From: a virus | Virus record (IMG/VR): IMGVR_UViG_3300030739_000009 | Location: 1 to 64,000 of that record | Length of the DNA stretch: 64,000 bases | Direction: 5' to 3' (one strand) | Shown here: piece after piece, positions 15,471 through 23,298 of the stretch | Layout of the letters: each line of letters starts with the position of its first letter | How positions within the stretch are numbered: position 1 is the stretch's first letter | The notes under the pieces: generated by a model | Told to the model about the DNA's origin: nothing | Database searches by the model: none | The model's input: only the letters and a program-made list of their open reading frames with translations | Position numbers and translations under genes: made by a program

Positions 15471-16096
15471 GATGATCCTTCGATGGGTGAGGTGCGCTTG
15501 GCTAGGTAGCGATCGTGCTCGCAGGGTCGGCATGCTTTGCTGCCGTCTCGATTGACCCGAATGTTCTCGGGTGTGCGTGCATGGCCTCGCTTGCACGTCG
15601 GACTCAAGGAAGTTGTCCGATTGGCCTGCTGTTCGACACCGGTCGCCCACCGGACGTTCCCCGGTTCGTAGTTCCCGTCGTTGTCGATCCGGTCGATGGT
15701 GTGGTTCTTGGAGGGCCGCTCGCCGACGTCGGCAAGGAACGTCTCGAACGAGTTGCGCCATTGGTCGCACATGGTGATGCCGCGACCGCCGTAGCGGGCC
15801 CACGCAGTGTGGTTCTCGTTGAAGCAGCGCTGCTTGATGCCAACCCAGATGTTGTACTCGGTAGAGTTGGTCCTGCCGTGGGTCGTGCCCATCGCTGCAT
15901 TGCGTAGCGCGATCTCGCTCAGAATGCAGCCGCAGGACAGCGTCTTGCCGAGCGACCACACTGCGATCGTCTTCTCGGTCCCGCAGTCGCAGCGCACGGG
16001 AATGCGGTGGGTTCCTCGGTCGTCTCGGAATCGGCCGCCGGTGACGACGAGCCGGCCTGAGCGCTCCCCGTTCGGGATTTCACGCATCTTCGGCAT
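15467..16096 (-). CDS. Free-standing HNH-type homing endonuclease
   Basis: 209 residues. N-terminal zinc-ribbon-like section VRCDCGTEK...SLSCGC, then YGGRGITMCDQW and HTIDRIDNDGNYEPGNVRWA. That last stretch is the second half of an HNH/AP2-like endonuclease seen widely in phages. A second Cys/His set (CKRGH....N.......CRPCEHDRY) closes the protein. It lies between the small membrane protein and a 35-residue gene, both of which it overlaps, so it may be an insertion. Probably a selfish DNA endonuclease. Confidence 0.85.
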   Translation of the reverse strand: MPKMREIPNGERSGRLVVTGGRFRDDRGTHRIPVRCDCGTEKTIAVWSLGKTLSCGCILSEIALRNAAMGTTHGRTNSTEYNIWVGIKQRCFNENHTAWARYGGRGITMCDQWRNSFETFLADVGERPSKNHTIDRIDNDGNYEPGNVRWATGVEQQANRTTSLSPTCKRGHARTPENIRVNRDGSKACRPCEHDRYLAKRTSPIEGSS

Positions 16097-16187
16097 GGCC
16101 GCTCACCTCCGCGGCGTTCGTGATGCCGAGCGCCAGACCCCAGAGGGACAGTGCGGCGCCGGCGGTGGAGACGGGTGCGTGAGACAC
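16080..16187 (-). CDS. Tiny hydrophobic protein
   Basis: 35 residues from GTG 16187, with AAGGAAC upstream. The centre STAGAALSLWGLALGITNAA is hydrophobic enough for one membrane helix. It overlaps the start of the HNH gene in another frame. It could be the original neighbour of the glycosyltransferase genes before the HNH gene arrived. Confidence 0.45.
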   Translation of the reverse strand: MSHAPVSTAGAALSLWGLALGITNAAEVSGHAEDA

Positions 16188-16277
16188 GAGGTTCCTTGAT
16201 CGGTAGGTGAGTTGGTGACGCGGGCTTCGGGCGGTGGTGGCCCAATCCTTCCGGAAGATCGGATCGGGCCAGGATGG

Positions 16278-17099
16278 TCAGGCGCCGGGTTCGGGCGGCG
16301 GCGGTTCGCCCATGACGTCCAGCAGCCGTTCGGGCAGCGAGTTGGGTCCGAGCAGCGGGTTGACGCAGGCGACGTTGCCGTCGAGCCAGCCGAACGGCAC
16401 CATGCCGTCGACCTCCAGCCACAGGGCGGTGCGGGCGAGGTCGATCGCGACGGGGTCGATGTCCATGCCGTAGACGCATTCGAACGTGACCATCGGCAGG
16501 ACCAGCGCGACCAGTTCGGGCGGTGCGCTGCCGTCGACGGTCAGCCTCGACACGTAGGCCTGCGAGATCTTCCGCGCCGCCTCGACCATGAACACCCCGG
16601 CGCCGCACGCCGGATCGACCGCCCGCAGCCGAAGAATCTGCTCCGGATCATCGGCTTTCAGGCACTGCCCGATCGCGACGTCCAGTGCGAACCGGGTCAT
16701 CTCCCGGGCGAGCGGCTGCGGCGTGTACCAGGAGCCCTGCACGTCCCGCTGCGACGTGCCCGCAGGCTTCGCGACCTCTAGCGTCCGGCCGTCGGTGACC
16801 AGGTGCAGGCGCAGCAGCTGCTGGTTGACGTCACCGAGGTCGTGGATCGTCCAGTCCGTGAGCTTCCCGACCGCATCCAACTCCCGCTCGGCTTCGGCGT
16901 CGCTGCAGTACGGCAGTTCCGGCCGGCGAAGTCCGCGGGCCTCAACCAGGCGGCAGATCAGGGACCTTACGGTGTGCTGGATTGCGTCCTGCCACAGCTG
17001 CGGACGGCCGCCGATGTGGTGGGCGGTCACGACGGCCGCGCGCATCGCCGCATCGACCACAGCGTCGGAGACGCGCACTGGCGTCTTGACGGCGCTCAT
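16278..17099 (-). CDS. Adenine-specific DNA methyltransferase-like protein lacking motif IV
   Basis: 273 residues from ATG 17099 (ATGA overlap). GSWYTPQPLAREMTRFALD is the pre-motif of type IIG/Eco57I-like N6-adenine methyltransferases. VDPACGAGVFMVEAAR is motif I (SAM binding), and GMDIDPVAIDLARTALWL is motif II/III. The chain then ends at about GNVACVNPLLGPNSLPERLL, where full-length homologues would continue to the catalytic NPPY motif. It can probably bind SAM but has no visible catalytic motif. It may be a truncated remnant, a regulatory derivative, or part of a split enzyme whose other half is elsewhere. Confidence 0.78.
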   Translation of the reverse strand: MSAVKTPVRVSDAVVDAAMRAAVVTAHHIGGRPQLWQDAIQHTVRSLICRLVEARGLRRPELPYCSDAEAERELDAVGKLTDWTIHDLGDVNQQLLRLHLVTDGRTLEVAKPAGTSQRDVQGSWYTPQPLAREMTRFALDVAIGQCLKADDPEQILRLRAVDPACGAGVFMVEAARKISQAYVSRLTVDGSAPPELVALVLPMVTFECVYGMDIDPVAIDLARTALWLEVDGMVPFGWLDGNVACVNPLLGPNSLPERLLDVMGEPPPPEPGA

Positions 17100-18247
17100 G
17101 ACGCGTCCGGGGCCGGATGGCGGGTGCCGTTCAGCAGCCGGTACAGGTACGGGTCGCGGACACCGAACTCCAACGCCATGGCCTTCACCGACTCGCCAGC
17201 CTCCTTGCGTGCGCGGATCGCGGCGAGCTGCGAGACGGTGATGCGGGTCCGGGGCTTCGCGCCGTTCGCCCGGCTGCGTTCCCGGGCGTGCGTGCTCGCG
17301 GCCTGCGTGCACGGCCCGCAGCGGCAGGCGTGGTTGGAGTACGTCGACGCCTTCCCGTGCACAAGGTCGCGCTGAGGACGACCCGCGCGTCGCAGCACGG
17401 CACCGGTCGCGGGACGGCGCCTCGACGCCGCTGGAGCGGTTGCCGAGCGGGAGCCGACGCGCCGGTCCGTACCCCAGACCCGGGACGGCTTCTCGCCCTC
17501 ATGCCACCACAGCAGGAACCTCTGCCGCGCCTTGGAAATCAAGACGTTGAACGTTCCACCGGTAACACCGAGGGCGCCCGCGGCCTGCTGGTAGTCGCCG
17601 GTCGCAGCGAGGGCTGTCAGCGCCTCCTGCTGGCGCAGGGTGAGCTGCGGCCAGATCTGGTGCAGGGCCGCGCGCTCGACGACGCCGCGTTCCGGGGACT
17701 GCGGCAGGATCGGGTTCCAGTACATGGCGTAGCGCGGCATGCCGTCGCCGTAGCTGCTTGTGGACCGGCCGTGGGTACGCATGCCGTCCTTGACGAGAGC
17801 GTCGGAGGCGGCGATGCCGACCCAGAACAGGTCACCGCCCGTCGGCGCCACCTCGGCTTGCAGGATGTGCTGGACCAGCGCGAACCAGACGGCGTCGCGG
17901 CGTTCCTCGACGTCTCCGGCGAGGTGCCAGCGGTCGCGCTTGAGGATCGTGTTGGTGAGTCGGTTGAGGTCGTTGAGGGTCCAGTCGTGCATCGGATCTC
18001 GGTGGTTGTCGGGTGGGGCGTCGGGTTGCTGGTCCTCGACGGCTACGGAGAATTCGCCGACGAGGCTGGTTCCGAGCCGGATCTCGCCGCGGTCGCCGTC
18101 GAGGGTGACGCCGACCGAGCGGGATCCGAGGATGGCGCGGGCGTGGTGGTGGACGGCCTCGGCGAGTTGCTCCGGAGTGGCGGCTTCGGTGTGCAGCGGG
18201 CGGACGTGCCGGTCGCTGCCGATGTGGTCGAACGTGATTGTGGGCAT
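17096..18247 (-). CDS. Sigma-like/HTH protein with zinc motif and second HTH
   Basis: 383 residues. The first 85 residues are a separate small domain; a possible internal start at 17992 would omit it. The middle contains a sigma region 4-like HTH (LTLRQQEALTALAATGDYQQ then AAGALGVTGGTFNVLISKA). Then comes HGKASTYSNHACRCGPCTQA, the zinc motif also seen at 415-828, and a final HTH (ESVKAMALEFGVRDPYLYRL). Likely a transcription regulator acting on phage promoters. Overlaps the methyltransferase-like gene by ATGA. Confidence 0.8.
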   Translation of the reverse strand: MPTITFDHIGSDRHVRPLHTEAATPEQLAEAVHHHARAILGSRSVGVTLDGDRGEIRLGTSLVGEFSVAVEDQQPDAPPDNHRDPMHDWTLNDLNRLTNTILKRDRWHLAGDVEERRDAVWFALVQHILQAEVAPTGGDLFWVGIAASDALVKDGMRTHGRSTSSYGDGMPRYAMYWNPILPQSPERGVVERAALHQIWPQLTLRQQEALTALAATGDYQQAAGALGVTGGTFNVLISKARQRFLLWWHEGEKPSRVWGTDRRVGSRSATAPAASRRRPATGAVLRRAGRPQRDLVHGKASTYSNHACRCGPCTQAASTHARERSRANGAKPRTRITVSQLAAIRARKEAGESVKAMALEFGVRDPYLYRLLNGTRHPAPDAS

Positions 18248-18645
18248 CAGAACCGCCACCACCCGTCATGCGACGCCGGACACAACGGGTACCCGTCGAG
18301 CATCGGCCGCAGCAACGCCAGGTGCTCCGCGACGGCGTCCGGGGCTTCCGCGCCCCAGTACCCGCTGCCGTCCCAGCGTGCCTCGCATCGCCCGCCGTAG
18401 CGCCCGTCGGTGTGCTGGCGGAGGAACTGGGCGGCGTCGGTCGGCTCCGGGTGCTGGAGGTCCCACAGGGTGCCGATGCAGGCGACCGTGACGCCCTTCT
18501 TGCGCCGGAACCAGACGGCGTTGATCTGGCCGTCGAAGTAGTACGGGTGCTGGCCCTGCGGGCTAGGCGTGCACTTGCCGCGCAGGCTGCCCAGGTCGAC
18601 GGCGTACGGCTTGCGCGAGATCAGGAACCGGTCGTCGCGGATCAT
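18247..18645 (-). CDS. Hypothetical protein
   Basis: 132 residues from ATG 18645, ATGA-coupled to the upstream gene and TGATG-coupled to the downstream one. Rich in aromatic residues; GVTVACIGTLWDLQHPEPTD resembles restriction-alleviation-like zinc-free small folds, but I cannot assign it. Ends WWRF. Confidence 0.72.
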   Translation of the reverse strand: MIRDDRFLISRKPYAVDLGSLRGKCTPSPQGQHPYYFDGQINAVWFRRKKGVTVACIGTLWDLQHPEPTDAAQFLRQHTDGRYGGRCEARWDGSGYWGAEAPDAVAEHLALLRPMLDGYPLCPASHDGWWRF

Positions 18646-19022
18646 GACTGCACGGCTTCCCCGCCGGGCCACGTCAGCTGAGCCTGCTGCCGCTCGACCC
18701 AGCGGCTCCGCACGACGTATCGCCACGGCAGGCCGTCCGGGTCCTCGGGCTTCGCGGTGATGATCCCGGCGAACTCGTGGTCGGGGAACGCCGTGAGAAG
18801 GTTCGTCAGGTCGGCTGCGATCTCGCTGCCGTTGTATGGCGAGGTGATGCGCGGCTCCACGGCGACGGCGGTCGTGGTCGTCGTGCGGCCCGTGTCGCTG
18901 TCCTCGTGAGTCTCCTCGAGGACGAGTTGCACGTCGTGCAGGCCGGGGCCCGAGCGGATCTGCGCCCAGGACAGCGGCGGTGTGATCGTGACGGTGCCGG
19001 TTACGCGGGTGGGGCTGGACAT
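18642..19022 (-). CDS. DUF6205-like protein
   Basis: 126 residues. VTGTVTITPPLSWAQIRSGP followed by a Thr-rich acidic segment and FAGIITAKPEDPDGLPWRYVV resembles the DUF6205 family as I remember it (V-x-G-x-I-x-I-T-P-P-L-x-W-x-E-I). The family is widespread in Streptomyces and its phages; function unknown. Confidence 0.7.
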   Translation of the reverse strand: MSSPTRVTGTVTITPPLSWAQIRSGPGLHDVQLVLEETHEDSDTGRTTTTTAVAVEPRITSPYNGSEIAADLTNLLTAFPDHEFAGIITAKPEDPDGLPWRYVVRSRWVERQQAQLTWPGGEAVQS

Positions 19023-19064
19023 GAGGGTTGCCTTTCGAGGGTTGATGAGGGGGCGGAGGCGCGG

Positions 19065-19391
19065 TCAGTTGCCGAGGTCGAGCAGCAGGTTGGAGAGATC
19101 GCTGCGGGTGCCGTCGGACATGTCGCCGTGCTTGACGACCAGACGCAGCGCCCGAACGGCACCGCGCAACTGCTGGGCCTCGGCGACGGCTTCGGCCGCA
19201 TGGTCGGCGGCGGGCTTCCAGCCCTCGGCAACATGCCGCAGGACATAGGCGGCGGCTTCCTTGGACATGCCGGACGATGCCGCTTCGATCACGACACCGC
19301 CCGCGTCCTTCTCGCCGGGCCGGATGATGACGTAGGCGAGAGCATCGGTGCCGTCGACGGCGACCATGGTTACGTTCTCGGGGACGGGCAT
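19065..19391 (-). CDS. Hypothetical protein
   Basis: 108 residues from ATG 19391 with GAAGGAG nine bases upstream. N-terminal strands (VTMVAVDGTDALAYVII) then helical (GMSKEAAAYVLRHVAEGWKP). No family recognised. Confidence 0.72.
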   Translation of the reverse strand: MPVPENVTMVAVDGTDALAYVIIRPGEKDAGGVVIEAASSGMSKEAAAYVLRHVAEGWKPAADHAAEAVAEAQQLRGAVRALRLVVKHGDMSDGTRSDLSNLLLDLGN

Positions 19392-19441
19392 TGGGGCTCC
19401 TTCGGGGAGTTGACGGACGGGAAGGGCTCGGGCCGGACGGT

Positions 19442-19507
19442 TCAGGCGTCGGCTTCGGCCACGGTGATGTTGAACCCGTAGCCGTAGTAGAACGGGTTGC
19501 CGCACGA
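19442..19507 (-). pseudogene. In-frame continuation of the DUF7448-like gene beyond its TGA
   Basis: The 22 codons after the TGA at 19510-19508 stay in frame and read SCGNPFYYGYGFNITVAEA up to the next stop. No start codon precedes them. The Gly/Tyr-rich sequence is what I expect at the end of DUF7448-like proteins, so this looks like the separated C-terminus of the upstream gene, not a gene of its own. Confidence 0.55.
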
Positions 19508-19882
19508 TCAGCTCACCGTCAGTTCCAGCACGTCGCCCATGTCCGCGAAGACATGCCACTGAGTGAAGCCCTCGGTCGTACCCACGCCCGTGATCACGTG
19601 GTCGATCAGTTCCGGGTGCAGCAGGAACGCCTCAAGTTCGGTGTAGGCGCAGCAGTCGTCCGTGTCGACGAGGAACACCCGCTTGCCGCTGTCCAGCGTC
19701 AGGGCAGTGCCGGTGGAGGTGCGCCAGCTGCGGGCGGACTCGGGGACCTGGACGTCCTTCTCGACGCTCACGATCCGGTGGCCGACGACCGCGTTGGCGA
19801 GCACGGCGACGTTCTCCGGCATGGTGCCGTTGTCGTCGTCCTCGTGCAGCGTCTCGGGCTCGTAGTTCAGCTTGTCGGTCAC
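19508..19882 (-). CDS. DUF7448-like protein, apparently ended early by TGA
   Basis: 124 residues from GTG 19882 (GGGAGAAC upstream). VVGHRIVSVEKD, TALTLDSGKRVFLVDTDDCC and FADMGDVLELTV form a beta-rich phage protein like DUF7448. It stops with LELTVS-TGA, but the same frame continues with a family-like C-terminus (see 19442-19507). A single TGG to TGA change, recoding, or a sequencing error would explain this. Function of the family is unknown. Confidence 0.72.
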   Translation of the reverse strand: MTDKLNYEPETLHEDDDNGTMPENVAVLANAVVGHRIVSVEKDVQVPESARSWRTSTGTALTLDSGKRVFLVDTDDCCAYTELEAFLLHPELIDHVITGVGTTEGFTQWHVFADMGDVLELTVS

Positions 19883-19936
19883 GGTGTTCTCCCTGGTGGT
19901 TGGTTGACGGGATTGGCGGGACAGGGACGGGAGGCG

Positions 19937-20680
19937 TCAGGTCGGCAGGTCGATGGCGAGGACTTCCGGGTGCCGGTAGGTGACACGGTCCAACTCGATG
20001 CGGACCTCGACTTGCTGGCGGTCCAGGCGGCGCAGCACCAGCAGAGTGCGGCAGAAGTCGGTCATGATCCCGCCGGGCGAGTTCACGCCGGCCCAGTCGA
20101 GGATGCGCCGACTCAGGTCGGGCTCGCGCTCGGTGGTGGTCGTGTACAGGCAGGGCACGTCCACGCCGTTGGGGCTGACATCGATCTCGTGGGCGCAGCG
20201 CTCGATCTCGTCGAACCGCCGGTCGCCTACGGGGCGCTCCTCGAGCCGGAGCCGCTCGTATCGCTCGATCACGATGAGCACGGGCCGGACCCCAGCGCGG
20301 ACGAGCCGCCTCACCGCCGCGTTGACATGCTCCGGGGTGAGCATCATCTCCGGTTCGACGTGCAGCCGTTCGGGCATCGGGTCAGGCGGGAAACTGGTGC
20401 ACAGCAGAACATGGCCCTGAGTCTCGGCGACGTGGATCGCGATGCGGCGGCCGACGGTGGCTTCGCGGGTTCCGCGCTGCGCGACGATGCCGACACGGCG
20501 GCGCTCCTCGAGCCCTACGAGGTCGTCGAGGTCAGGCCACGGGGTCTTGAGGTGCGTCACCCGTCCGGACTGCAGATCCTCAAGCCACGGCTCATACCGG
20601 TCAGCCACGGAGCCGACGTGCGGGGCGTCTCCACCGGGTTCTTTCACTTCTTTCACTGCCTTCGAGGAGTTGGGTAACAC
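19937..20680 (-). CDS. Degenerate DnaB/RecA-fold paralogue
   Basis: 247 residues from GTG 20680, four bases after the dnaB stop. It follows the DnaB core in order. TPWPDLDDLVG corresponds to the T-G-F-x-D-L-D-x-L-T-G entry; VGIVAQRGTREATVGRRIAI sits where Walker A should be; GHVLLCTSFPP corresponds to V-A-F-F-S-L-E-M; and RPVLIVIERYERLR corresponds to the Walker B stretch. The Walker A Lys is replaced by Glu and the Walker B Asp by Glu, so ATP hydrolysis is unlikely. The next gene upstream encodes an intact DnaB. It may be a structural or regulatory partner of DnaB. The fold alignment was done by eye. Confidence 0.65.
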   Translation of the reverse strand: MLPNSSKAVKEVKEPGGDAPHVGSVADRYEPWLEDLQSGRVTHLKTPWPDLDDLVGLEERRRVGIVAQRGTREATVGRRIAIHVAETQGHVLLCTSFPPDPMPERLHVEPEMMLTPEHVNAAVRRLVRAGVRPVLIVIERYERLRLEERPVGDRRFDEIERCAHEIDVSPNGVDVPCLYTTTTEREPDLSRRILDWAGVNSPGGIMTDFCRTLLVLRRLDRQQVEVRIELDRVTYRHPEVLAIDLPT

Positions 20681-20683
20681 GGG

Positions 20684-22045
20684 TCAGCCCTGCGCCATGT
20701 CGACGAACCGGCTGTAGTGGCCCTGGAATGCGGTCGTGATCGTCGAGGTCGGGCCCGACCGGTTCTTGGCGACAATGAAGTCGGCCTCGCCCGCGCGCTC
20801 GTGCTCCGGCTCGTAGGAGTCGGGTCGGTGGAGCAGCAGAATCAGGTCCGAGTCCTGCTCGAGCGCCCCCGACTCGCGAAGGTCCGACGCGACGGGCCGC
20901 CTGTCCGTACGCTGCTCCGGGCCACGGTTCAGCTGCGAGAGCGCGATCACCGGGAGCTTGAGCTCCTTCGCGAGGAGCTTCACCGACCTCGAGATCTCCG
21001 AGACTTCCTGCTGCCGCGACTCGTACCGCTGGCCGCCGCCGGAGCGCAGCAGCTGCATGTAGTCGATGACGATGAGCTTCAGGTCCTGCTCGGAGGCCAT
21101 CTGACGGGCCTTCGTGCGGATCGAGGTGAGCGTCAGGTCCGGCGAGTCGTCGAGGTATAGCGGCGAACTGGTGATCCGCGCGACTGTCCGGCCCATGCGC
21201 TCCCGGTCCTCCGGGGTCAGCGCACCCTTCGTCTGCAGGTGGTGGTGGGCGATCCGCCCCTCGGCGGAGATCAGCCGCTTGAGGATGTCGGTGCAGGACA
21301 TCTCGAGACTGAAGAACGCCACACCCATCTGGTGATTGATCGCGGCGCAGCGGGCGACGTCGAGACCGAACGTGCTCTTGCCCTGCCCCGGACGCCCGGC
21401 CACGATCACCATCTGTCCCGGGTGCAGGCCGCCTGTGAGCGCGTCCAGGTCGGCGAACCCGGTCGGCACGCCTGCGGGCCCGATGCCGAGCTGGACGGCT
21501 TCGATGTCCTCGAGCGCAGCGGGGAACAGCGCGCCGATCGGCAGCAGGCCGCTGGCCGACTCGGCGTCGGGCATTCCTGCGGCCTCGAGGATGCGGTCCT
21601 GGATCGCCTCGATCGTCCCGGCAGTGTCGCCCTGCCCGCTGTCGATCTCCTGCAGGCCCTGGTAGAGCGCGACGACGAGGCGGCGCTTGCGGGCCTTCTC
21701 CCGGATGATCTGCGCATACCACTCGGCGCTGCCGGGAGTGGGGCAGCCGACGATCAGGCCGTGGAGGTAGACCGGGCCGCCGCAGCGCACCAGCTGGCCG
21801 GCCTTCTCGAGGTCGTCGGCGACGGTGATGGGGTCGGCCGGCTCGCCTGCCGCATACAGGTCGATGATCGTGTCGTGGATCGTCTCGTGTGCCGGGCGGT
21901 AGTACTCGCCGCCTTTCAGGCCGGACCCGAGGACCTCCGGGATGGCCTCCTTCGCGCAGAGCATCGCGCCGAGGACCGCGCGCTCGGCGAGGAGGTCTTG
22001 AGGCGGGGTGCGCTCGAGGGTCGGGCTTTCGGTGTGGTCGGTCAT
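20684..22045 (-). CDS. dnaB: Replicative DNA helicase DnaB
   Basis: 453 residues, the usual DnaB length. The N-terminal domain starts PQDLLAERAVLGAMLCAKEA. The RecA core has AGRPGQGKST (Walker A, about residues 216-225), VAFFSLEMS, KLIVIDYMQLL (Walker B), SQLNRGPEQR and a C-terminal FIVAKNRSGPT (arginine finger region). Hexameric 5'-3' helicase for the element's replication fork. ATGA overlap with the initiator gene upstream, so the initiator and helicase are made together. No separate loader is visible. Confidence 0.95.
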   Translation of the reverse strand: MTDHTESPTLERTPPQDLLAERAVLGAMLCAKEAIPEVLGSGLKGGEYYRPAHETIHDTIIDLYAAGEPADPITVADDLEKAGQLVRCGGPVYLHGLIVGCPTPGSAEWYAQIIREKARKRRLVVALYQGLQEIDSGQGDTAGTIEAIQDRILEAAGMPDAESASGLLPIGALFPAALEDIEAVQLGIGPAGVPTGFADLDALTGGLHPGQMVIVAGRPGQGKSTFGLDVARCAAINHQMGVAFFSLEMSCTDILKRLISAEGRIAHHHLQTKGALTPEDRERMGRTVARITSSPLYLDDSPDLTLTSIRTKARQMASEQDLKLIVIDYMQLLRSGGGQRYESRQQEVSEISRSVKLLAKELKLPVIALSQLNRGPEQRTDRRPVASDLRESGALEQDSDLILLLHRPDSYEPEHERAGEADFIVAKNRSGPTSTITTAFQGHYSRFVDMAQG

Positions 22046-22941
22046 GGTCGGGTTCCGTTCTGGCGTCGGGCTCGGGCGCGGCCGGTCTTGTGGCAGATGG
22101 AGCAGAAGTCGATGTCGCCGTTGGGCAGGGTGACCATGTGCGTCACCGGGTCGCAGTCCGGGTTGTTGCAGCGGGGCTCGCCGGGTTCTTCGCTTCGAAT
22201 GGGCGGGAGTTTGTCGGTGAGGCGCGTGCGGACGAGTCCGGCCGGGTTGCCGATCTGCATCGGCAGTCCGGCGGTGAGCGCCTGCTCGAGTTGCGATTCG
22301 GATGCTCGCTCGAGCCACGGGACGACGAGTGGTACGAGCTTGGTGATCTCTTTCTCGCCGAGGGCGAGCCGTGAGTGGCGGCTGATGATCCGGGCGAGCA
22401 TGTCGTGCGCTGTCTGCTGTTGCAGCGAAGCGTCTCCCCCGCCCGCCCGCCCAGTTGCCTGCTCCTCCTGCGACCCGCGCGATTCGTGGGAGGTGGGTGG
22501 TTGAGGTGTCTGGGGAGTAGGGGGGGCTTTTTTCGCCCGCCTACTTGGCGGATTACGCCCCCCTACGCCGTCCGTAGGGGGGCTTTTTTCGGTCGACGGG
22601 CCCGCTGGCTCATCGCCGGCCCCGTCTGCGTAGGGGGGCGTTTTACGCCCGTCTACTTCATCGCTCAGATCAAGGAACCGGAACTTGAGGACCTTGCCGT
22701 TGTGGCCGCCTTCGTGCTTCTCGATCACCTTCTCGTTGAGGGGCACGCCGAGGACGCGGCGCATCTCACGGTCGGTCTTGATCATGCACATCTCCATGAT
22801 TGCGGCGTCGTAGGGGCTGTTCCAGGTGATCCAGGTCTTCTCGTCCGCGTCGTCAGCGAGCACCATCGCAACCAGCTTTTCCCGATGGGTCAGACCCGCC
22901 AGGGCATGCTTCTTGACGCTCCGGTAGACGTCGTGACCCAT
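22042..22941 (-). CDS. Replication initiator-like winged-helix protein
   Basis: 299 residues from ATG 22941. Residues 1-90 (ALAGLTHREKLVAMVLADDA then DAAIMEMCMIKTDREMRRVL) are a winged-helix domain like those of plasmid and phage replication proteins. Residues 96-142 are a Pro/Gly/Lys-rich linker encoded by the iteron-like repeats at 22517-22656. Residues 175-240 are helical, and the C-terminus has a zinc ribbon (RCNNPDC ... DFCSICH). Its position directly upstream of dnaB, and the repeats inside its own gene, parallel lambda O. Likely binds the origin and recruits DnaB. Confidence 0.8.
   Translation of the reverse strand: MGHDVYRSVKKHALAGLTHREKLVAMVLADDADEKTWITWNSPYDAAIMEMCMIKTDREMRRVLGVPLNEKVIEKHEGGHNGKVLKFRFLDLSDEVDGRKTPPYADGAGDEPAGPSTEKSPPTDGVGGRNPPSRRAKKAPPTPQTPQPPTSHESRGSQEEQATGRAGGGDASLQQQTAHDMLARIISRHSRLALGEKEITKLVPLVVPWLERASESQLEQALTAGLPMQIGNPAGLVRTRLTDKLPPIRSEEPGEPRCNNPDCDPVTHMVTLPNGDIDFCSICHKTGRARARRQNGTRP
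22517..22656. repeat. Iteron-like G/T-tract repeats inside the initiator gene: candidate replication origin
   Basis: Three direct copies of GTAGGGGGG(G)C followed by a T run start at 22517, 22574 and 22630, about 57 bases apart. An inverted copy is at 22551-22566, so ACGCCCCCCTAC and GTAGGGGGGC form a perfect 10-bp dyad. Copies 1 and 3 are each followed by a weaker inverted half (CGCCCGCCTAC, ACGCCCGTCTAC). Six-T runs next to six-G runs are rare in this DNA. The protein meaning is only a low-complexity linker, so selection on DNA is plausible. Candidate binding sites for the initiator encoded here. Confidence 0.6.
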
Positions 22942-23042
22942 CAGCCCACCGCCGGGCGGCACGCGTCAGAGCAGTACGGGGTCACGCGGATCTCCAACTG
23001 GCGCACAGGTACAGGGCGGTGCTTCTTCTTGCTCGTCGGCAA
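22941..23042 (-). CDS. Tiny basic Cys-containing protein
   Basis: 33 residues from TTG 23042, two codons after the repressor stop. Its TGA overlaps the initiator's ATG (TGATG). Reads MPTSKKKHRPVPVRQLEIRV then TPYCSDACRPAVG; the C...C pair and the basic start resemble short actinobacterial zinc peptides. Coupling at the downstream end supports it; the weak ribosome site argues for caution. Confidence 0.5.
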   Translation of the reverse strand: MPTSKKKHRPVPVRQLEIRVTPYCSDACRPAVG

Positions 23043-23045
23043 GGT

Positions 23046-23264
23046 TCAACTTCGTGGTGCTGCGCCGGTCAGTTCATCGACCTGGACTCCGTAGGCCCTG
23101 GCGATGCGTGCGGCTCGCGTGAGGCCGGGCTGCCGCTTGCGGGCCAGGTAGCGGGAGATGGAGCCCGCGTCGATGCCGGTACGTGCAGCGATGGCGTTCT
23201 GATCTTCGTCGCCGTGTTCGGCGGCGAGGTCTCGGAGTCTTTGAACGTTGAAGGTGAAGGGCAT
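23046..23264 (-). CDS. Cro-like XRE HTH repressor
   Basis: 72 residues from ATG 23264 with GGGAGGGAGGTG upstream. Almost entirely an XRE HTH (DEDQNAIAARTGIDAGSISR then YLARKRQPGL). It starts the minus-strand replication operon and faces a larger HTH gene across a control region containing operator-like dyads, like Cro versus CI. Probably represses the promoter at 23313-23342. Confidence 0.85.
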   Translation of the reverse strand: MPFTFNVQRLRDLAAEHGDEDQNAIAARTGIDAGSISRYLARKRQPGLTRAARIARAYGVQVDELTGAAPRS

Positions 23265-23298
23265 GAGTCACCTCCCTCCCTGAATGCTAGGGGGCAAT

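Noticed and set aside
22511-22660. G and T runs as a sequencing artefact
   Set aside because: The initiator frame stays intact through all runs, and the three copies share flanking bases, so real repeats are the better explanation; resequencing would still be sensible.
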